NCBI GenBank assembly: GCA_013139755.1
Contig: WTAG01000522.1
Span: 1-8,770 of the forward strand
Source of the DNA: Methylomarinum sp.
Lineage (GTDB): Bacteria; Pseudomonadota; Gammaproteobacteria; Methylococcales; Methylomonadaceae
Direction of reading: 5' to 3'
DNA length: 8,770 bases
The notes under the pieces are model-generated. The model made no database searches, was not told where the DNA came from, and saw only the letters and a program-made list of their open reading frames with translations. This document shows positions 6,652 through 8,770 of this stretch, in pieces. Position 1 is the first letter of the stretch, and each line of letters starts with the position of its first letter. A program made the translations under genes and the position numbers.

Positions 6652-7134
6652 AATAACTTCGACAACTCTACGCCAGTTGCCTAACTTATTACGTGCGCGT
6701 TCCTAAATGTGAAGTAATAATAGGCTTTAGGATGGCTTATCCAGATAACAGATAGCTCTGGATGTTACCAATAACCATACTAATGATAGTTAATTAATAG
6801 CAGTTTGTTGAAATTGGACTCTATGTGAATAGCAGTGACTAGTCTCGTTAAAAAAAGGAAAATACAGAGACACTCTAGAGTACAGAGTGATGAGCAAGTG
6901 TAACGATAAATTTACGGAAAAATATCATTTGTTGTATTTGTGAAGTGCATCACGTTTTATTGCGGGACTTTGACCATTTCACATATTAAATCAATTTAAT
7001 GAAGTTGAATAAATACACAGAGAGCACGGAGAAGGCATAGAGATGATGGAGTAATTTTTCTTTATGCCCTCTATCTACATCATCGTGAAAAATACGTTGA
7101 ATAGTGACGCTTAAACAAAGGAGGCAGTCAGAAC
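6652..7134. other. Long region without a recognisable gene; small palindromes and one CRP-like site
   Basis: No convincing frame exists on either strand. It must hold the promoter of the minus-strand DUF898 cluster near 6640-6700, including the 8-bp palindrome GTGTACAC (6642-6649), but no clear -35/-10 pair was found. Other structures are ATCCAGA/TCTGGAT (6739-6745, 6757-6763), CACTCT/AGAGTG (6871-6876, 6884-6889), a CRP-like site (6939-6954) and GGCATA/TATGCC (7034-7039, 7063-7068). The stretch 7016-7035 (CACAGAGAGCACGGAG) resembles a CACAGAG-type motif I recall from dispersed intergenic repeats, unverified. Decayed mobile or repeat DNA is plausible. Confidence 0.5.
6939..6954 (+). promoter_or_regulatory. 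CRP/Vfr-like binding site
   Basis: TGTGA-AGTGCA-TCACG matches the CRP consensus TGTGA-N6-TCACA at 9 of 10 positions. A weak -35-like TTGACC (6970-6975) follows, with no good -10. It lies about 180 bp before the broken response-regulator gene and about 330 bp before the divergent DUF898 cluster, so its target is unclear. Confidence 0.35.
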
Positions 7135-7320
7135 ATGAAACGCCATGATAAGTTACATAAAAAAACTCTTATCGTGGATGATGCCGGATCTATCAGAATG
7201 CTCACTCAAGCAATTTTGCTTGATGCTAGATTCAAAATGTTAAACAGGCAAAAGATTGAGAAGACGCATTAAAGTTATGAAAAATGGCGTATAAAAAAAG
7301 CCCCAAATGATGTGTTATCT
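7135..7320 (+). pseudogene. Broken response-regulator receiver (CheY-like) gene
   Basis: An ATG at 7135 follows a very strong AAAGGAGG (7117-7124) at 10-nt spacing. It opens a 45-codon frame ending at a TAA (7270-7272). Residues 10-32 are a textbook start of a receiver domain: KTLIVDDAGSIRMLTQAILL, with the acidic pair Asp15-Asp16 and helix alpha1. After about 7235 the homology moves to another frame, VKQAKD-stop-EDALKL-stop (7239-7280, stops TGA at 7257 and 7278), and then back to the first as KKAPNDVL (7294-7317). So there are two frame changes and at least two extra stops. The phosphoacceptor Asp and everything after beta3 are missing. The 3' end runs into the terminator at 7296-7332. A 45-residue peptide may still be made, but it cannot be a working receiver. 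Confidence 0.7.
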
Positions 7321-7332
7321 TTTGAGGCTTTT
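7296..7332 (-). terminator. Rho-independent terminator of the Met/His-rich gene, usable in both directions
   Basis: A 12-position stem (7296-7307 with 7321-7332) has a single C-A mismatch, a GGCC-rich core and a 13-base loop. Read on the minus strand it ends in TTTTTTT, 10 bp after the stop codon of the 7342-7677 gene. On the plus strand it ends in TTTTATTT and would also stop transcripts from the broken receiver gene. Confidence 0.8.
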
Positions 7333-7341
7333 ATTTAATTG

Positions 7342-7677
7342 CTATTGCATCATATTTTGATGCATTTGTTTCATTTTTTGGCGATGTGCCTTCATTTTCA
7401 TGTGATGAGCTTTCATTAATGTTAATTGCTCGTCTTTTAATTGTTGTTTTTTATCAGGGTCTTTTTCATCAAGAATTCTATTTGCGTAATCATGCATCGT
7501 TAGCATATGTGCTTGCATTGAACGCATGCGCGTATCCATTTGCTCTTTAGTCATTTGACCTTGCATTCCCTGCTTTCCAGACATGGAATGTTGCATTTTG
7601 GGTTCGTCTTTAGCTAATGCTTGAAAACTTAGTGTGGAAAAAATCAACAAAAGACCTATTGCAGTTACCTTTTTCAT
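7342..7677 (-). CDS. Secreted methionine- and histidine-rich small protein
   Basis: 111 residues. A clear Sec signal peptide (MKK, hydrophobic 5-18, probable cleavage after ALA at about 20-22) leads into a mature chain of about 89 residues with 16 Met, 7 His and no Cys, spaced as M-x2-M, HM and MH clusters, with the rest Gln, Lys and Asp. It is probably a single helical or flexible periplasmic chain. Such composition suggests soft-metal (copper or silver) binding, by analogy with Met-rich periplasmic copper proteins; a Spy/CpxP-like helical chaperone is another possibility, although no LTxxQ motif is seen. GGAG (7687-7684) is 6 nt before the ATG. A structured leader and possible coupled upstream peptide precede it, and a strong terminator follows, so it is a single-gene unit. 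Function is inferred from composition only. Confidence 0.8.
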   Translation of the reverse strand: MKKVTAIGLLLIFSTLSFQALAKDEPKMQHSMSGKQGMQGQMTKEQMDTRMRSMQAHMLTMHDYANRILDEKDPDKKQQLKDEQLTLMKAHHMKMKAHRQKMKQMHQNMMQ

Positions 7678-7730
7678 ATTTTTCTCCGAAATGTAATTAT
7701 TATGTGCCGTGTGTTCTCGGCGTCTTTCAT
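7674..7730 (-). CDS. Possible 18-residue leader peptide coupled to the Met/His-rich gene
   Basis: An ATG at 7730 opens an 18-codon frame (MKDAENTRHIIITFRRKI) whose TGA (7676-7674) overlaps the ATG of the downstream gene in an ATGA arrangement. Only a weak AGG lies upstream. The overlap would couple the two if it is translated. The same DNA forms the hairpin at 7697-7735. It may be chance. Confidence 0.3.
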   Translation of the reverse strand: MKDAENTRHIIITFRRKI

Positions 7731-7735
7731 AATAA
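7697..7735 (-). promoter_or_regulatory. Leader hairpin or operator dyad before the Met/His-rich gene
   Basis: TTATTATG (7697-7704) and CATAATAA (7728-7735) are perfect 8-bp arms enclosing a second GC stem, GCCG (7706-7709) with CGGC (7718-7721). On the minus strand it ends about 10 nt before the GGAG ribosome binding site. A -10-like TATTAT lies in its outer arm and a second inverted repeat, TAACCT/AGGTTA (7733-7738, 7750-7755), adjoins it, so it may act as DNA (operator) rather than RNA. Confidence 0.4.
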
Positions 7736-7861
7736 CCTAATAAATTTTAAGGTTAAATAAAAAAATCAACAGTTTATATCGCATTGAGTGTTTTAGTGCT
7801 TTTGGGGGGGGCGGGTGAAGTATATTAGCGATAATTTAACCGCTTAAAATAAGGTTTTATA

Positions 7862-8082
7862 TCTGTATTTAATGATTATCATGGCGGTGAAGGCTCTATT
7901 TCTACTGCTGAATGGGCGTCTGTAGTAGATATATCAAAGAATAATACAGTCAATTTGTATTACTTGCTGATATTCCCAGTGTGAAATCAGAAAATATTGA
8001 CGTGCATATGGAAGCAGGTATTTTGACTGTAAAAGGTGAGAAAGAGTCGGAATCTAGACTAAAAATGCTAGATTCCCAGTAA
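7862..8082 (+). pseudogene. Small heat-shock protein (Hsp20/alpha-crystallin) pseudogene
   Basis: The first part, 7862-7951, reads FNDYHGGEGSISTAEWASVVDISKN in short pieces, including the typical W-x-x-x-VDI entry to the alpha-crystallin domain. Homology then continues in another frame from 7954 as FVLLADIPSVKSENIDV (the Hsp20 'ADIPGVK' element), HMEAGILTV and KGEKESES, before a TAA at 8080-8082. A single lost base near 7951-7953 restores one frame. No start codon is in frame upstream (stop at about 7850), and the second half of the domain, including the conserved A-x-x-x-n-GvL segment, is missing; the frame ends inside a hairpin repeat. In the unshifted frame a TGA follows soon after the lost base. 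A working chaperone cannot be made from this. Confidence 0.8.
8049..8076. repeat. Hairpin repeat at the end of the Hsp20 pseudogene
   Basis: GGAATCTAG (8049-8057) and CTAGATTCC (8068-8076) are perfect 9-bp arms with a 10-base spacer. The right arm and following bases (CTAGATTCCC...AAAAGCATGCG) resemble the dispersed 'GATTCCC...' extragenic palindromes common in gammaproteobacteria (recalled, not searched). It sits exactly where Hsp20 homology stops. Confidence 0.5.
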
Positions 8083-8138
8083 AAGCATGCGTCACGCTAA
8101 GTATATGGCGTTGTAAAGTTTTCCTCACCGGCTAGTCT

Positions 8139-8770
8139 TCAACCTATTTTTAGCACCTTAGCGCCACGAATTTTTCCTCTCTTAAGTTCAAGCAACGCTT
8201 CGTTTGCTTGTTCCAAAGTAAATATTTGAACCTCAGGTTTCAGCTCCATTTCAGCTGCCAGCTGTAGAAATTCTGTGACATCTCTTCGGGTAATATTAGC
8301 AACGCTCTTGATCTCTTTTTCCAGCCAAAGATGGAGCGGATAACTTAGGTTTAGTAAACTTTGTTTATCGTCTTCTTTGCGAATGGCATTAATCACCAGC
8401 CTGCCGCCGGCATCCAGATTAGCCAGTGCTTCAACAATAGGTTCCCATGCCGGTGTGGTATCAATGATAGAGTCCAGTTTTTCTGGCGCCATTTCTCTGG
8501 TATCCCCGGCCCAGGTTGCTCCCAGTCCCAAGGCAAACGTCCTCTCCGTTGTATTTCTGGTAAAAACATACACCTCGGTATTGGGATAGAGGTGTTTGAC
8601 CATTTTTAAAACCAGGTGTGCTGAAGCACCGAACCCGGTCAGACCTAGACGTTGTCCATCCTTTAAATCGGTCAATCGTAATGAGCGATAACCGATTGCA
8701 CCGGCACATAGCAAAGGAGCCGCATTCTCGTCGGAAAAGAATGCTGGGATCGCATAGGCAAATTGTTCTG
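8139..8770 (-). CDS. Zinc-dependent alcohol dehydrogenase, C-terminal part (cut by window edge)
   Basis: The last 209 residues of a medium-chain NAD(P)-dependent alcohol dehydrogenase; the frame stays open through the right edge (EQFAYAIPAFFSDENAAPLL), so the N-terminal GroES-like catalytic domain lies outside. Visible: AAPLLCAG, whose Cys is the usual third catalytic zinc ligand, then GYRSLR and the Rossmann fold with GLTGFGASAH (nucleotide-binding Gly-rich loop). Further on come YVFTRN, a region with GGRLVINAIRK, and the C-terminal KRGKIRGAKVLKI typical of the family. It resembles the AdhP / 'zinc-binding alcohol dehydrogenase' subgroup; substrate cannot be told from here. The TTG at 8714 is not the true start. 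No clear terminator was seen in the 56 bp between its stop and the Hsp20 remnant. Confidence 0.88.
   Translation of the reverse strand, partial: EQFAYAIPAFFSDENAAPLLCAGAIGYRSLRLTDLKDGQRLGLTGFGASAHLVLKMVKHLYPNTEVYVFTRNTTERTFALGLGATWAGDTREMAPEKLDSIIDTTPAWEPIVEALANLDAGGRLVINAIRKEDDKQSLLNLSYPLHLWLEKEIKSVANITRRDVTEFLQLAAEMELKPEVQIFTLEQANEALLELKRGKIRGAKVLKIG

Noticed and set aside
6872..6881. Perfect 10-bp palindrome ACTCTAGAGT
   Set aside because: It is short, single and not placed near any promoter I can support, so it is mentioned only within the gene-free region.
6985..7000. Palindrome ATTAAAT-CA-ATTTAAT
   Set aside because: All-AT arms of this length are expected by chance in such AT-rich DNA.
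1..8770. CRISPR array, tRNA, rRNA, intact insertion sequence or toxin-antitoxin pair
   Set aside because: No regularly spaced repeats, cloverleaf, rRNA-like sequence, transposase motif or paired small genes were seen on either strand.

Overview
The window looks like chromosomal DNA of an AT-rich gammaproteobacterium. The carbonic anhydrase, hexose-6-phosphate mutarotase, type 2 L-serine dehydratase and YjgN/DUF898 proteins are all of proteobacterial type. The L-serine dehydratase has its four iron-sulfur cysteines at the residue numbers I recall for the Legionella pneumophila enzyme. A methanotroph (Methylococcales) or Legionella-like host is possible, but nothing here proves either.

Left part (1-3754, plus strand): the tail of an unidentified gene and a strong terminator come first. 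Then follow a beta-carbonic anhydrase (can) behind a recognisable sigma70-type promoter, a D-hexose-6-phosphate mutarotase (yeaD) that appears to start at an ATT codon, and L-serine ammonia-lyase (sdaA). The three have separate intergenic regions and look like independent housekeeping units.

Middle (3755-6615, minus strand): a three-gene membrane cluster reads leftwards. A multi-pass YjgN/DUF898 protein overlaps an M48 zinc metallopeptidase by 4 bp (ATGA), and about 90 bp further on lies a four-helix membrane protein of unknown function. This is the best candidate here for an under-described system: a membrane protease with two co-encoded membrane partners.

Right part (6616-8770) is gene-poor and decayed. 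It holds about 500 bp without a gene (with a CRP-like site and small palindromes), a broken response-regulator receiver gene with an excellent ribosome binding site, a secreted Met/His-rich small protein on the minus strand behind a structured leader and a possible coupled leader peptide, and a frameshifted, truncated Hsp20 pseudogene whose end coincides with a hairpin repeat. A zinc-dependent alcohol dehydrogenase enters from the right edge on the minus strand. No CRISPR array, tRNA, rRNA or intact insertion sequence was seen.
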